Below, in pieces: positions 25,564 through 35,384 of a stretch of 57,769 nucleotides of DNA. Under the pieces are notes generated by a model. It saw only the letters and a program-made list of their open reading frames with translations. It did not search any database and was not told the DNA's origin. Position 1 is the stretch's first letter, and the number at the start of each line of letters is the position of its first letter. The position numbers were made by a program, and so were the translations under genes. Origin of the DNA: Gammaproteobacteria bacterium (GTDB taxonomy: Bacteria; Pseudomonadota; Gammaproteobacteria; Nitrosococcales; Methylophagaceae); contig JARGFJ010000012.1 of assembly GCA_029210875.1 (NCBI GenBank), positions 1 through 57,769 of the forward strand. The letters run 5' to 3'.

Positions 25564-26999
25564 ATACACTTTATTGGCACGACTATGAAACCTTTGGCAT
25601 CGATCCGCGTTACGATCGCCCATCGCAATTTGCAGGTATTCGCACCGATGAAGATCTCAACGTCATTGGCGATCCGTTGATGATTTATTGCAAACAAGCA
25701 CATGATAGTTTGCCCTCGCCCGAAGCCTGTTTAGTCACAGGTATCACACCACAACAAGTTAATGAAAAAGGCATGCCCGAAGCCGAATTTATCAAACTGA
25801 TCCACGATGCGTTTTCACAACCTAATACCTGTGGCGTTGGTTATAACAGTCTACGCTTTGATGATGAATTCACGCGTTTTACGCTGTATCGTAACTTTTA
25901 TGATGCCTATGCCCGTGAATGGCAAAATGGTAATTCACGTTGGGATATTATTGATATGGCGCGCCTGACTCGGGCGTTACGCCCCGAAGGTATCAACTGG
26001 CCTGATCGTGAAGATGGCAAACCCAGTTTTAGATTAGAAGCACTTACTGCCGCCAATAATATTGAACACCTTGGTGCTCATGATGCCTTAGTCGATGTTT
26101 ATGCCACCATCAATCTAGCCAAACTGATTAAAACAGCACAACCCAAACTCTATGATTTTGTCTATCAACATCGTGGTAAACATGCAGTTGCACCGTTACT
26201 GAATATCAAACAACGCACCCCTGTTATTCATGTGTCACGCATGTACCCAAGTGACTATTGTGGCACGGCTCTGGTTGTGCCGATTGCTCACGATCCAACC
26301 AACAATAATGGCATTATCGTTTATGATCTTCGGCATGATCCAAGCGATCTGATTGAGCTTGATGCCGATACCTTGCGTGAACGTTTATTTACACCGACAG
26401 CTGAGTTGCCAGAAGGTGTATCAAGACCGGCATTAAAAACCTTACACATTAATAAATGTCCAGTTGTTGTACCTGAAAATACCCTAAATGATGCTGCCGC
26501 CGAACGTTTGCAGATAGATCGGGCACAACATTACCAACACCTACAACAACTCAATGCTGCCGGTGATTTAACGGCAAAAATTAACGCCATCTTCACCAAG
26601 CCAGACTATGAAGACAATGATGATCCTGATGCCAGTTTATATTCAGGTGGCTTTTTCAGTGCTAATGACAAACGCAAAATGGAACTGATCCGCACTGCCG
26701 ATGCCGATGCACTGCGTGTATTAAAAGTGCCGTTTGAAGATCATCGCCTGCCAGAAATGCTATTTCGTTATCGTGCTCGCAACTGGCCAGAAAGCTTAAC
26801 TGCTGACGAACAAAAGCAATGGCAACAGTATCGCCAACAGCGACTCACATCAGATGAAAATGACAAAATTTTAAGTTTATCGCGTTTTTTTGAAACGATT
26901 AACACATGTCGAGAACGTGAACTAACAGAAAATCAGAATGCCGTTTTGGATCGGTTGGAAGAGTATGGGCGGAAAATTAAAGATTCGTTAACCGTATAA
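25560..26999 (+). CDS. sbcB: exodeoxyribonuclease I
   Basis: A 479-residue 3'-5' single-strand exonuclease. The DEDD catalytic motifs are visible: YWHDYETFGIDPRYDRP near the N-terminus, GYNSLRFDDEFTR, and AHDALVDVYATI. The middle carries the SH3-like region and the C-terminus the YRARNWPESL block typical of ExoI. Length agrees with E. coli SbcB (475). It acts in recombination and mismatch repair. It overlaps the upstream membrane-protein gene by four bases. Confidence 0.96.
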   Translation: MNTLYWHDYETFGIDPRYDRPSQFAGIRTDEDLNVIGDPLMIYCKQAHDSLPSPEACLVTGITPQQVNEKGMPEAEFIKLIHDAFSQPNTCGVGYNSLRFDDEFTRFTLYRNFYDAYAREWQNGNSRWDIIDMARLTRALRPEGINWPDREDGKPSFRLEALTAANNIEHLGAHDALVDVYATINLAKLIKTAQPKLYDFVYQHRGKHAVAPLLNIKQRTPVIHVSRMYPSDYCGTALVVPIAHDPTNNNGIIVYDLRHDPSDLIELDADTLRERLFTPTAELPEGVSRPALKTLHINKCPVVVPENTLNDAAAERLQIDRAQHYQHLQQLNAAGDLTAKINAIFTKPDYEDNDDPDASLYSGGFFSANDKRKMELIRTADADALRVLKVPFEDHRLPEMLFRYRARNWPESLTADEQKQWQQYRQQRLTSDENDKILSLSRFFETINTCRERELTENQNAVLDRLEEYGRKIKDSLTV

Positions 27000-27424
27000 C
27001 TCAGTAAGCATAAAAAAGAGAAAGTATGGAATGGGTTCATAGTACCTATCCTTTATTCCCATTATCGGGTTAATGACAGGCAGATACACAATTAAATTTA
27101 CAGTCTCTTTGATCATTCACTTCTTGCGATGCTCGGCTTCGCATACACGGCATCCATAGGGATTTGCTTAAAGTTCAGCTTCAGCCAACTTCCCATGTTA
27201 TCGCCACCCAAAAATATGTTTTTTGGTGGATATCGCACAAACGGGCACAGATTTATTTTTAGTTATCGTTGGTGAATTCAGCTTGATTTAACCTTGCCTT
27301 GCTAATCTGTTCACTAAGAAGTCGGATTAGTCATCGTGGTTATTAACAGCTAATGATACAACTACCATAACGCCGAACTTCAGAATCTGACTTTACCTTA
27401 GGTATTTATTTTAGGAGGTGTGAA
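27000..27424. other. 425-base intergenic region without a recognisable gene
   Basis: No reading frame of protein-like character is present on either strand. The one clear structure is a hairpin at 27204-27229, CCACCCAAAAA-TATG-TTTTTTGGTGG with one mismatch. It could hold a small RNA or the remains of a gene. The last part contains the ribosome-binding site TAGGAGGTG for the gene at 27425. Confidence 0.45.
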
Positions 27425-27697
27425 ATGGAAACTCAAAATAACACGCTCAATATGGTTATCCTTGTTTTAACACTGATTACAATCGGTGCTTTAGCAGTGT
27501 CATCTACCAGCGTCATTATCGAAAGCGTGATAGCACTGTATTTCTGGTATGTGGCATTGGCGAGTATGTCGTCACTTTTAATATTGTGGGCGGTAATGTT
27601 TCTGATGTTATCAGCTAAGACGTTCGTAAAGTGGTATCAACAAAAATATAACCACGAAAATGAAACCATGCGTTCATGGAAGTGGTTGCATAAATAA
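27425..27697 (+). CDS. small two-helix membrane protein of unknown function
   Basis: A 90-residue protein with membrane segments at about 8-32 and 38-66 and a basic cytoplasmic tail ending in KWYQQKYNHENE. A near-perfect TAGGAGGTG ribosome-binding site lies eight bases before the ATG, and an intrinsic terminator follows, so it looks like a genuine single-gene unit. I do not recognise a family. Confidence 0.65.
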   Translation: METQNNTLNMVILVLTLITIGALAVSSTSVIIESVIALYFWYVALASMSSLLILWAVMFLMLSAKTFVKWYQQKYNHENETMRSWKWLHK

Positions 27698-27718
27698 TAT
27701 CAGCGAATTTAATCGTTT

Positions 27719-27752
27719 AAGGGGAAAGGCGTGTAAGTCTTTCCCCTTTTTT
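27719..27752 (+). terminator. intrinsic terminator
   Basis: GGGGAAAG (27721-27728) pairs with CTTTCCCC (27739-27746) and is followed by six T. It ends the transcript of the small membrane protein on the plus strand and separates it from the convergent glutathione peroxidase gene. Confidence 0.9.
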
Positions 27753-27760
27753 GTGACTAT

Positions 27761-28246
27761 TTACTGTGCTTCCAATGCCTGTTTAATATATTTCTCTAGC
27801 TTATGTGGTTTGGTAATCGGTGCAAAACGACTGATTGGCTTACCATCACGACCGATTAGGAATTTGGTGAAATTCCACTTTATTTTGTTACCGATTAAAC
27901 CTGGCAGCGCATCACGCAGATAGGTGAAAATAGGATGACTGCTTGGTCCATTGACATCAACTTTTTCAGTGATTAGAAAATCAACTCCATAGTTGATCAG
28001 ACAGCCTTCAGAAATCACTTTGGCATCGCCCGGTTCTTGCTGACCAAACTGGTTGCAAGGCACTCCGATAATGACCAGCCCTTTATCTGCATATTTCTGA
28101 TGCAAAAGCTGGAGTCCTTCATATTGGGGAGTGAAACCACACTGACTGGCAGTATTGACCAGCAGGATGACTTTGCCTTTATAGGAAGACAGGTTGATAT
28201 CCTCACCCTTTAGGCTCTTGATTGTAAAATCGTAAATTTGAGTCAT
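27761..28246 (-). CDS. glutathione peroxidase family protein (cysteine type)
   Basis: A 161-residue thioredoxin-fold peroxidase from MTQIYDFTIK. The peroxidatic residue is cysteine in NTASQCGFTPQYEGL; the partner Gln and Trp lie in VPCNQFGQQEPG and KWNFTKFLI. Such enzymes reduce hydrogen peroxide and lipid peroxides with thioredoxin or glutathione. A longer upstream frame adds 14 residues without a ribosome-binding site, so I use the start at 28246, preceded by AAGGAATA. Confidence 0.95.
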   Translation of the reverse strand: MTQIYDFTIKSLKGEDINLSSYKGKVILLVNTASQCGFTPQYEGLQLLHQKYADKGLVIIGVPCNQFGQQEPGDAKVISEGCLINYGVDFLITEKVDVNGPSSHPIFTYLRDALPGLIGNKIKWNFTKFLIGRDGKPISRFAPITKPHKLEKYIKQALEAQ

Positions 28247-28352
28247 AGCACTATTCCTTGTCGCGACTAAAACCAGAGTATGTCGCATGCGGTTTAATTA
28301 TGTAAGGTGATTTTAAGCTATGGTGTTGACTGAATTAAGCTAAAATAGTTCG

Positions 28353-29864
28353 ATGAAATCGAGCACCCCCATTATTCTCAGCACGCTTAATGCCCGTTAT
28401 ATGCATACTGCATTTGGTTTGCGTTATCTTTATGCCAACCTCGGTAACTTACAGCAACAGACCAAAATTATTGAATTTACGATTCAGGAATTGCCAATCA
28501 ATATTGCTGAACGTTTATTATCAGAACAGCCCAAAATTATTGGTTTTAGTGTCTACATTTGGAATGTTGCTGAAGTCACTAAAACCGTAGCTATGCTTAA
28601 ACAAATTGCACCTGAAGTTACGATTATTTTAGGTGGTCCTGAAGTCAGCCATTTTCCCGATGTGCCTGCTGTCGCTGAGTTGGCCGATTATGTTATTTCT
28701 GGTCAAGGCGAGGCGACTTTACCTGAATTGTGCCAGCAACTTTTAGCTGGTGAAGTACCTGAACAGAAGTTTATTGAAGCTAAGCCTTTACCACTTGAAC
28801 AGCTGGTTTTGCCTTATCGCTATTACGATGATGACGATATTCGTAATCGTCTGATTTATGTTGAAGCATCACGTGGTTGTCCGTTTAAATGTGAGTTTTG
28901 TTTATCTGCTTTAGATAAAACAGCAACTGCATTTCCATTAGCGCCCTTTCTGGCTGAAATGAATACGCTTTTAGAGCGCGGTGTGCGTAATTTTAAATTT
29001 ATTGACCGTACCTTTAATTTAAAAATTGCCACCAGCATTCAAATATTGGAATTTTTCCTAGAGCGCATGGCTGATGATTTATACCTACACTTTGAGGTGG
29101 TGCCGGATCATCTTCCCGATAAATTAAAAGAGGTATTACAACGCTTTCCAGCCAATAGTTTGCAATTTGAAATTGGGGTTCAAACCTTTGATCCCGATAT
29201 TCAGAACTTAATTAGTCGCAGGCAAAATAACCAAAAAACCAAAGAAAACATTATCTGGTTGCGCCAAAATACTGGAGCACATTTACATACTGATCTGATT
29301 TTTGGTTTACCCAGTGACACCCTTGAAAACTTTGCTGAGAGCTTTGATCAATTAGTTGCACTTAATCCCCATGAAATTCAGTTAGGTATTTTGAAACGTT
29401 TGCGTGGTGCGCCAATCAACCGTCATACAGATGCGTTTGAACTACGTTATAACCCTGAAGCACCCTACAATATCTTGACCAATAAAGATGTCGATTTTTC
29501 AGCAATGCAGCGCGTGAATCGCTTTGCTCGTTATTGGGATATGATTGGCAACTCGGGTCGATTTGCCAACACGCTTCCACTGATACTTGCAGACAAACCG
29601 TTTCAACGCTTTATGGCATTATCTGACAGCCTGCATTCTACCGAAGGTAGCACCTGGAAAATTGCCTTAAAACGTTTATTTGAATTGTTGTATCGCGTGA
29701 TGACCGAAGAGTTTAATTTACCATCACAACAGGTTAAAGATCATTTAGCTGTAGATTATGAGCGCGCCAAACTGAAAGGATTACCCAGTTATGAAATGGC
29801 CGTACCTGTAGTTAAAACCAGGAGACAAGGTGTCGCTAACAAGCGGCAGCTAATGCACGGCTAA
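28353..29864 (+). CDS. B12-binding-domain radical SAM protein (DUF4080 C-terminus)
   Basis: A 503-residue protein. The N-terminal ~150 residues resemble a cobalamin-binding domain (STLNARYMHTAFGLRYL, IILGGPEVSHFP), followed by a radical SAM barrel with CX3CX2C in RGCPFKCEFCLSALDK near residue 178, and a C-terminal DUF4080 region. Substrate is unknown. It is transcribed alone, with an eight-base gap to the convergent isochorismatase gene. Related proteins are widespread in bacteria as putative methyltransferases. Confidence 0.88.
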   Translation: MKSSTPIILSTLNARYMHTAFGLRYLYANLGNLQQQTKIIEFTIQELPINIAERLLSEQPKIIGFSVYIWNVAEVTKTVAMLKQIAPEVTIILGGPEVSHFPDVPAVAELADYVISGQGEATLPELCQQLLAGEVPEQKFIEAKPLPLEQLVLPYRYYDDDDIRNRLIYVEASRGCPFKCEFCLSALDKTATAFPLAPFLAEMNTLLERGVRNFKFIDRTFNLKIATSIQILEFFLERMADDLYLHFEVVPDHLPDKLKEVLQRFPANSLQFEIGVQTFDPDIQNLISRRQNNQKTKENIIWLRQNTGAHLHTDLIFGLPSDTLENFAESFDQLVALNPHEIQLGILKRLRGAPINRHTDAFELRYNPEAPYNILTNKDVDFSAMQRVNRFARYWDMIGNSGRFANTLPLILADKPFQRFMALSDSLHSTEGSTWKIALKRLFELLYRVMTEEFNLPSQQVKDHLAVDYERAKLKGLPSYEMAVPVVKTRRQGVANKRQLMHG

Positions 29865-29872
29865 ATCGTGTT

Positions 29873-30445
29873 TTAAATAATCAATTTTGCCAAGGTTTTA
29901 AACTCTGGATGCTTGGCATCACCCAACCATTCAAACAAGGCAGATTCGACATTGGTGATCACTACGCCAGAAGAACGCATACGTTGCAAGGCATTGTATT
30001 GATTGGCTTTTGAACGTGAACTGACCGCATCTTCAAGCACATAAACCTGATAGCCCTGACCTAATAAATCCAAAGCGGTTTGCAAAATACAAATATGGCT
30101 TTCCATGCCCGTTAAAATAACTTTATTGCGTCCAACCTGTTCAAGGTGTTGCTTAAATTGAGCGGACTGAACGCATGAAAAGCAGGTTTTCTCTATAACA
30201 GGTACATCTGGAGCCAGCATTGTTGTTATGCCCGATTCAGTTGGGCCAAGTCCGTTAGGATATTGTTCTGTCACCATCACTGGAACCGACAGCACATTTG
30301 CCGCTGTTAATAATATCGACATTTGCTCAAGAATACGCGAGCGCACACCATCAGGCATTGCTTGCATTAATCGTTGTTGAATATCAACGATTACAACTAC
30401 GCTATTTTCAGCATCTAATAGTTCAACTTTTTTTCTTCTATCCAT
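29873..30445 (-). CDS. isochorismatase-family cysteine hydrolase (YcaC-like)
   Basis: A 190-residue single domain with the catalytic triad Asp in VVIVDIQQRLM, Lys in VIEKTCFSC and Cys in GMESHICILQTALDLL. This subgroup (YcaC-related) has no well-defined substrate. It follows tolC by 21 bases on the same strand and may be in that transcript. Confidence 0.85.
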   Translation of the reverse strand: MDRRKKVELLDAENSVVVIVDIQQRLMQAMPDGVRSRILEQMSILLTAANVLSVPVMVTEQYPNGLGPTESGITTMLAPDVPVIEKTCFSCVQSAQFKQHLEQVGRNKVILTGMESHICILQTALDLLGQGYQVYVLEDAVSSRSKANQYNALQRMRSSGVVITNVESALFEWLGDAKHPEFKTLAKLII

Positions 30446-30466
30446 TTTAGTTCTTGTATGATGACC

Positions 30467-31795
30467 TTAGTTTGACTCTAACCACTGATTGATTTGAACC
30501 AAGTCATCAACTGAGATAATACCAGCGGCTTGTTTCAAGCGAAGACTCGATAAAATATAGTCATAACGTGAATTAGCATAGTCACGTTTGGCACTAAATA
30601 AATCACGACGTACGTTTAATACATCGACCGTTGTACGCGTACCTACTTCATAGCCGGCCTCTGTTGATTCCAACGCTTTTTCATTTGAAACCACCGCTTG
30701 TTTCAATGCTTTAACACGACTGATGCCTGAAATCACACCGTTATAGGCTTCCCGGCTTTGGCGCACTACTGCACGGCGTTGTTGCTCTTCATTTTGCATT
30801 GCCTGATCAAGGCGATGGCTGGCTTCACGGATCCGTGACATTACACTGCCACCACTATAAATCGGCAAGTTAAATTGTAATCCAATACTTCTTTGATGTG
30901 TCTTGCTACTGCCAGTGAAATTACTATCACTTTGTGAATCAAAACTTTTTTGCGCAACCAGATCAAGATTGGGGTAATGATCGCTTTTTTGCAGTTCAAT
31001 ATTCTGTCTGGCACTATCAACATTGCTACTGGCTACCATCAATGTCGGGTTCTGAATCAACGCAGTTTGACTCCACTGATCAATATCGACAGGTTCAGGA
31101 TTGACCAATGGCGAGTCGCCATCAAGTCCTGATAAGGTATTAATATAACGACCTGAAGTTTCGCGCAATTGTTCCTTGGCATTGGCTAAGGTATTTTCTG
31201 CTTCAACCACTGAAGCATGGGCTAAATCAAAGGCGGCTTGCGACTCACTGACATCAGTAATCGTCGCTATACCGACATCGAAACGCTGTTGGGTTTGTTC
31301 TAATTGCTTGGCAATTGCCTCTCGCTCAGCCAGGGCAAATGTCAAATCATCCTGGGTAGCCAATACTTCAAAATAGCGTTCTGCGACTCTGATAATCAAC
31401 GCCTGTAGCACAGATTCATAACTGGCTTCAGCCTGTTCGATAGCAATATCGGCCTGATCTTTTTGTACATAATTATGTCGACGATACAGAGGCTGTACCA
31501 GGCTCAGTGTATAACCATGATCGTTAAACTCGACATTGCCCGCAGTAAAACGCTGTGCAGATGCCTCGGTTCGGACTTTTGTCGTGTTGGCAGTTAAATC
31601 CACTTGTGGTAGAAAATTGGCATTAGCCTGATCTTCCAATTCGCTCACGGCCTGTCGTGATGCTACTTCCGCCAGCAATTGCGGATCGCTCTGCAACGAC
31701 ATGTTATAAACCTCGAGCAGATTTTCAGCCCAAGCTGCACTAGTCAGGCTCAAAAAAGTAGATGTAATTAATGCACTAATGGCAATTTTTTTCAT
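30467..31795 (-). CDS. tolC: TolC-family outer membrane efflux protein
   Basis: A 442-residue protein with a signal peptide (MKKIAISALITSTFLSLTSAAWA) and two homologous TolC repeats of long alpha-helical hairpins. Blocks such as SLVQPLYRRHNYVQKDQADIA, GLQFNLPIYSGG and YEVGTRTTVDVLNVRRDLF are characteristic of TolC itself. It forms the outer-membrane channel for tripartite efflux pumps and type I secretion. The upstream order pcm-rhodanese-tolC is a common gammaproteobacterial arrangement. Confidence 0.93.
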   Translation of the reverse strand: MKKIAISALITSTFLSLTSAAWAENLLEVYNMSLQSDPQLLAEVASRQAVSELEDQANANFLPQVDLTANTTKVRTEASAQRFTAGNVEFNDHGYTLSLVQPLYRRHNYVQKDQADIAIEQAEASYESVLQALIIRVAERYFEVLATQDDLTFALAEREAIAKQLEQTQQRFDVGIATITDVSESQAAFDLAHASVVEAENTLANAKEQLRETSGRYINTLSGLDGDSPLVNPEPVDIDQWSQTALIQNPTLMVASSNVDSARQNIELQKSDHYPNLDLVAQKSFDSQSDSNFTGSSKTHQRSIGLQFNLPIYSGGSVMSRIREASHRLDQAMQNEEQQRRAVVRQSREAYNGVISGISRVKALKQAVVSNEKALESTEAGYEVGTRTTVDVLNVRRDLFSAKRDYANSRYDYILSSLRLKQAAGIISVDDLVQINQWLESN

Positions 31796-31900
31796 ATTCC
31801 TTCCTTAGGCTTGCTTAATAGCTTTCTACAATTATTAATGAAATTGGACAGGACAACTTAGCATACCAACTATTCTTCAATGAAAAGTGCGTTTTTAATA

Positions 31901-32224
31901 TCAATATACAACCATACTGGTATCAACATCAGTAGCCCAGGCATTCATGCCACCAACAAGGTTTATAATATTAGCAAAGCCCATTTGTTCCAGAAATTGG
32001 CCAATCTGCTCGCTACGTTTACCACTACGGCAAATTAAAACGATAGGGTCATTTTTATGTTTTTCAAGCATATTAAGTTGATTGGGTATGGTTTGCATCG
32101 GAATATGGATCGCATCTTCAATCATGCCATATTCCAGTTCATGTGCTTCACGTACATCAATCTTTACAGTCGAAACGCCTGTGGCTAAATAATCTCGTAG
32201 CTCAGTTGCTGTCATCTGTTTCAT
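31901..32224 (-). CDS. single-domain rhodanese-like protein
   Basis: A 107-residue rhodanese fold from MKQMTATELRDYL. The active-site loop CRSGKRSEQ carries the sulfur-accepting cysteine, and VDVREAHELEYG-type residues are present as VKIDVREAHELE. It may transfer sulfane sulfur or bind anions. It sits between pcm and tolC on the same strand. The start at 32224 is chosen over an upstream ATG because AGAGAAACAAGA lies just ahead of it. Confidence 0.88.
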   Translation of the reverse strand: MKQMTATELRDYLATGVSTVKIDVREAHELEYGMIEDAIHIPMQTIPNQLNMLEKHKNDPIVLICRSGKRSEQIGQFLEQMGFANIINLVGGMNAWATDVDTSMVVY

Positions 32225-32241
32225 TCTTGTTTCTCTCAAAG

Positions 32242-32901
32242 TTAAAATTCAAATTCAGGTTGGGGCTCTGCATTCACCATTGGTGGAATGACTGTTTCAA
32301 ACATACTTTGTGTTTGCCATTCTCGTTCTGACACTCGGGTAATCAGCTGTGCTGTCATCATCGTTGCCTCACCAACAACCGCAAGCATTCTGCCTCCGAC
32401 CTTCAAGGCATGGAAATAGGCTTCTGGCACTAAAACAAAGGCTGCTGTTATTACAATGACATCAACTCTGTCAGGTAGTACCCACGCTTTTGACGCGTCA
32501 CCGATTGCAAACGTGACATTATTAATGTTGCACTTTTCAAAACACTGTTGTGCACCTGCTGATAACTCAGGCACGATCTCAACCGAAATAACCTGTTGTG
32601 CCAACTGTGCCAATAAGGCAGTGAAATAACCGTTACCAGTACCTATTTCCAAAACGGTTTCATGTGTTTTAACATCAAGTGCTTGCAACATCCGCCCTTG
32701 GGTAACAGGAGACAACATGACTTGACCAAACCCTATCGGTAAAGCCGTATCAGCATAAGCAAGTCCAACCAGATAGTCTTCAACAAACAGTTTACGATCA
32801 ATTTTATCGAAGGCATCTAATACACGTGGATTTAACACATCGCTCGGTCGAACTTGTTGTTCAAGCATATTAAAACGAGCATTATTTTCATTTTTCGCCA
32901 T
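32242..32901 (-). CDS. protein-L-isoaspartate O-methyltransferase family protein
   Basis: A 219-residue SAM methyltransferase with the PCMT signature: MLEQQVRPSDVLNPRVLDAF at the start, the SAM loop VLEIGTGNGYFTALLAQLA, and SVEIVPEL. It matches the Pcm-like protein found upstream of tolC in many gammaproteobacteria and is shorter in the N-terminus than some Pcm enzymes. Repair of isoaspartyl residues is the family activity; this subgroup may differ. Confidence 0.88.
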   Translation of the reverse strand: MAKNENNARFNMLEQQVRPSDVLNPRVLDAFDKIDRKLFVEDYLVGLAYADTALPIGFGQVMLSPVTQGRMLQALDVKTHETVLEIGTGNGYFTALLAQLAQQVISVEIVPELSAGAQQCFEKCNINNVTFAIGDASKAWVLPDRVDVIVITAAFVLVPEAYFHALKVGGRMLAVVGEATMMTAQLITRVSEREWQTQSMFETVIPPMVNAEPQPEFEF

Positions 32902-32907
32902 CTTGAT

Positions 32908-32935
32908 CCCTTGTTATCTCGCCCTTGTTATCTCG
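32908..32935. repeat. perfect 14-base tandem duplication upstream of the pcm-like gene
   Basis: CCCTTGTTATCTCG occurs twice in a row. On the minus strand this places two AACAAGGG sequences ahead of the pcm-like start codon, so the ribosome-binding region has been duplicated. It is small and may be a recent slippage event. Confidence 0.85.
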
Positions 32936-32954
32936 TTAGAGTAATCGGACTGTA

Positions 32955-34640
32955 TTATTGATCACTATTTCCCCATGTATCTCTTAGGGTTACGGTTCTA
33001 TTAAATACCAGGTTTCCATTTCTGCACAACTCACTATCAGCACAGAAATAGCCTTCTCGTTCAAACTGATAAACAACACCTGCTTCAGTTAACGCTAAAC
33101 TTGGTTCAACCACACTGTCAGTCAAGGTAATGAGTGAGCCTGGGTTAAGTAGCTCGGTAAAATCATCGGCTGATTTATCACTGTCGGGATGAGGTACTGT
33201 AAATAAACGGTCGTACAGTCTGACCTCTGCTTTTACACCATGTTCAGCTGAAACCCAGTGAATGACACCTTTTACTTTTCGACCTTCAGGATTTGCACCT
33301 AATGTCGCCGAATCATAACTGCAACGTAACTCGATGATCTCACCATTGTCATCTTTGATAACGTCATCACAACGAATGACATAGGCATTTCGAAGCCGTA
33401 CTTCTTTATCTTTAACCAGGCGTTTGAATTTATTATTGGCTTCTTCTTTAAAATCAGCACGATCAATATAGATCTCACGTGTAAACGGTACGATTCGAGT
33501 GCCCATTTCTTGTTTTTGTGGATGATTTGGCGCAACTAATTGTTCAGTTTGTCCTTCTGGGTAATTAGTAATAACGACTTTAAGCGGATCAAGCACAACC
33601 ATTGCCCTTGGTGCGGTTTCATTTAATTGTTCACGAATGCAGGCATCCAAAATTTCCATCTCAACTGAGTTATCAGCTTTGGTGACACCAATGCGCTCAC
33701 AAAACTCACGAATAGCAGCAGCGGGATAACCTCGACGACGCATACCTGAAATGGTCGACATTCGGGGATCACTCCAGCCATCAACAAAGTTTTCTTCAAC
33801 CAGACGGGTCAATTTGCGTTTGCTAGTTATCGCGTATTGTAAATTAAGACGAGAAAACTCAATTTGTTGTGGATGACATGGTACTTTCAGAACATCCAGG
33901 AACCAATCATATAAAGGTCGATGATCAGCAAATTCTAAAGTACAAATAGAATGTGTTATGCCTTCGATAGAATCTGATAAACAATGGGTGTAGTCATACA
34001 TCGGATAGATACACCACTCGGTGCCTGTTTGATGATGAATAACGCCATGACGAATGCGGTAAATCGCTGGATCACGCATATTGACATTGGGTGAAGCCAT
34101 ATCAATTTTTGCTCGTAATAACTTGGAACCATCAGGAAATTCACCGGCACGCATCCGATTAAATAAGTCCAGGTTTTGTTCGATGCTGCGATCGCGATAC
34201 GGGCTATTTTTACCTGGCTCAGTCAATGTACCCCGGTATTCGCGGATCTCTTCAGCGTTCAGATCACAGACATAGGCATCGCCCTGTTTAATCAACTGTA
34301 GCGCATAATCAAACAGTTTTTGGAAATAGTCAGATGAGAAATATAAACGGTCTTGCCAATCAAAGCCTAACCAACGCACATCCTGTTCAATCGCGTTTAC
34401 AAATTCTTCATTTTCTTTATGTGGATTTGTATCATCAAAACGAAGATTGCATAAACCATCATATTGCTGTGCTAAACCAAAGTTTAGGCAGATAGATTTA
34501 GCATGACCAATATGTAAATAGCCATTAGGTTCGGGTGGAAAACGAGTATGTACTCGTCCTTGATTCTTACCTTCAGCAAGATCAGCATTGATAATAGTAC
34601 GAATAAAATTATTCGATTTTGTGGTAACGTCGTCGTTCAT
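32955..34640 (-). CDS. glnS: glutaminyl-tRNA synthetase
   Basis: A 561-residue class I synthetase charging tRNA-Gln. Signatures: [17 protein letters not shown] (HIGH motif), [11 protein letters not shown], and the KMSKS counterpart in [12 protein letters not shown]. The two beta-barrel anticodon-binding domains follow. I start at [10 protein letters not shown] (34640); a longer frame reaches 34778 but overlaps the divergent msrA gene and is not protein-like. Confidence 0.97.
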   Translation of the reverse strand: MNDDVTTKSNNFIRTIINADLAEGKNQGRVHTRFPPEPNGYLHIGHAKSICLNFGLAQQYDGLCNLRFDDTNPHKENEEFVNAIEQDVRWLGFDWQDRLYFSSDYFQKLFDYALQLIKQGDAYVCDLNAEEIREYRGTLTEPGKNSPYRDRSIEQNLDLFNRMRAGEFPDGSKLLRAKIDMASPNVNMRDPAIYRIRHGVIHHQTGTEWCIYPMYDYTHCLSDSIEGITHSICTLEFADHRPLYDWFLDVLKVPCHPQQIEFSRLNLQYAITSKRKLTRLVEENFVDGWSDPRMSTISGMRRRGYPAAAIREFCERIGVTKADNSVEMEILDACIREQLNETAPRAMVVLDPLKVVITNYPEGQTEQLVAPNHPQKQEMGTRIVPFTREIYIDRADFKEEANNKFKRLVKDKEVRLRNAYVIRCDDVIKDDNGEIIELRCSYDSATLGANPEGRKVKGVIHWVSAEHGVKAEVRLYDRLFTVPHPDSDKSADDFTELLNPGSLITLTDSVVEPSLALTEAGVVYQFEREGYFCADSELCRNGNLVFNRTVTLRDTWGNSDQ

Positions 34641-34725
34641 TGTAATCTCTAGTGTTTGTACTTTTACACAAGGTAATAATGTAAAGTATTGTAGCATGTA
34701 CTGGTCACACAAATAGTGAGATTTA

Positions 34726-35190
34726 ATGATGAACATAGCGACGTTTGCAGCGGGGTGTTTTTGGGGTGTTGAAGCCAAATTTCGTCAATTAGAAGGTGTT
34801 GTGTCAACGCGTGTTGGTTATTGTAATGGTCATGTTCCTGATCCAAATTATAAATTAGTCTGTACCGGCACAACGGGTCATGCTGAAGCTATTGAGGTGA
34901 CCTTTGCTCCAAGTATTATCAGCTACGATCAGTTACTGACTTTTTTCTGGAAGATGCATGATCCAACAACCTTAAATCGCCAGGGTCCAGATAGTGGCAC
35001 CCAATACCGTAGTGCTATTTTTTATCACGATGATGAGCAGCAGCAAATAGCACTCGCATCAAAACAAGCGATGGATAATAGTGGTTATTTTAGCCACCCA
35101 ATCATGACTGAAATCACTGCTGCAACCACCTTCTATCCTGCTGAAGGCTATCACCAGTGTTATTTGGACAAACAAGGCATACACCCATGA
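34726..35190 (+). CDS. msrA: peptide-methionine (S)-S-oxide reductase
   Basis: A 154-residue MsrA with the catalytic [16 protein letters not shown] block and [17 protein letters not shown] and [12 protein letters not shown]. It repairs oxidised methionine. The C-terminus is short ([12 protein letters not shown]) and its stop codon lies inside a dispersed repeat beginning at 35184, so the last few residues may have been replaced when the repeat arrived. The start may be the first or second of two adjacent ATG codons. Confidence 0.94.
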   Translation: MMNIATFAAGCFWGVEAKFRQLEGVVSTRVGYCNGHVPDPNYKLVCTGTTGHAEAIEVTFAPSIISYDQLLTFFWKMHDPTTLNRQGPDSGTQYRSAIFYHDDEQQQIALASKQAMDNSGYFSHPIMTEITAATTFYPAEGYHQCYLDKQGIHP

Positions 35191-35295
35191 CACTTCAATC
35201 TGCAGAAAACCATCTTTTGTCCCCATGAATATGGGGGGCCATGAGCAGTAAAACTAATCGCTATCGTTGGATTCCCGCTTTTGCGGGAATGGACG
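35184..35295 (+). repeat. dispersed ~110-base repeat, copy B
   Basis: Begins CCCATGACACTTCAATCTGC, passes through a GTCCCCATGAATATGGGG hairpin and ends in GATTCCCGCTTTTGCGGGAA. It matches 13563-13676 (opposite strand) at both ends and across the central CGCTATCGTTGGATTCCCGC block, while the inner hairpin differs. It overlaps the msrA stop codon. Between it and 35385 I see no gene. Confidence 0.75.
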
Positions 35296-35384
35296 AGTTC
35301 TCTTAAATTTAACTTGAACACTGGATAAGGGATAGTGCAAGACTAAATTTTTCTAGCGTAATCAGTCTTTTACACACAGTAACC

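Noticed and set aside
27027-27074. 15-codon frame MEWVHSTYPLFPLSG
   Set aside because: Weak ribosome-binding site and no support beyond an ATG; left out.
34641-34778. Longer glnS frame starting [12 protein letters not shown]
   Set aside because: It overlaps the divergent msrA coding region, and the usual GlnS start fits [10 protein letters not shown] at 34640.
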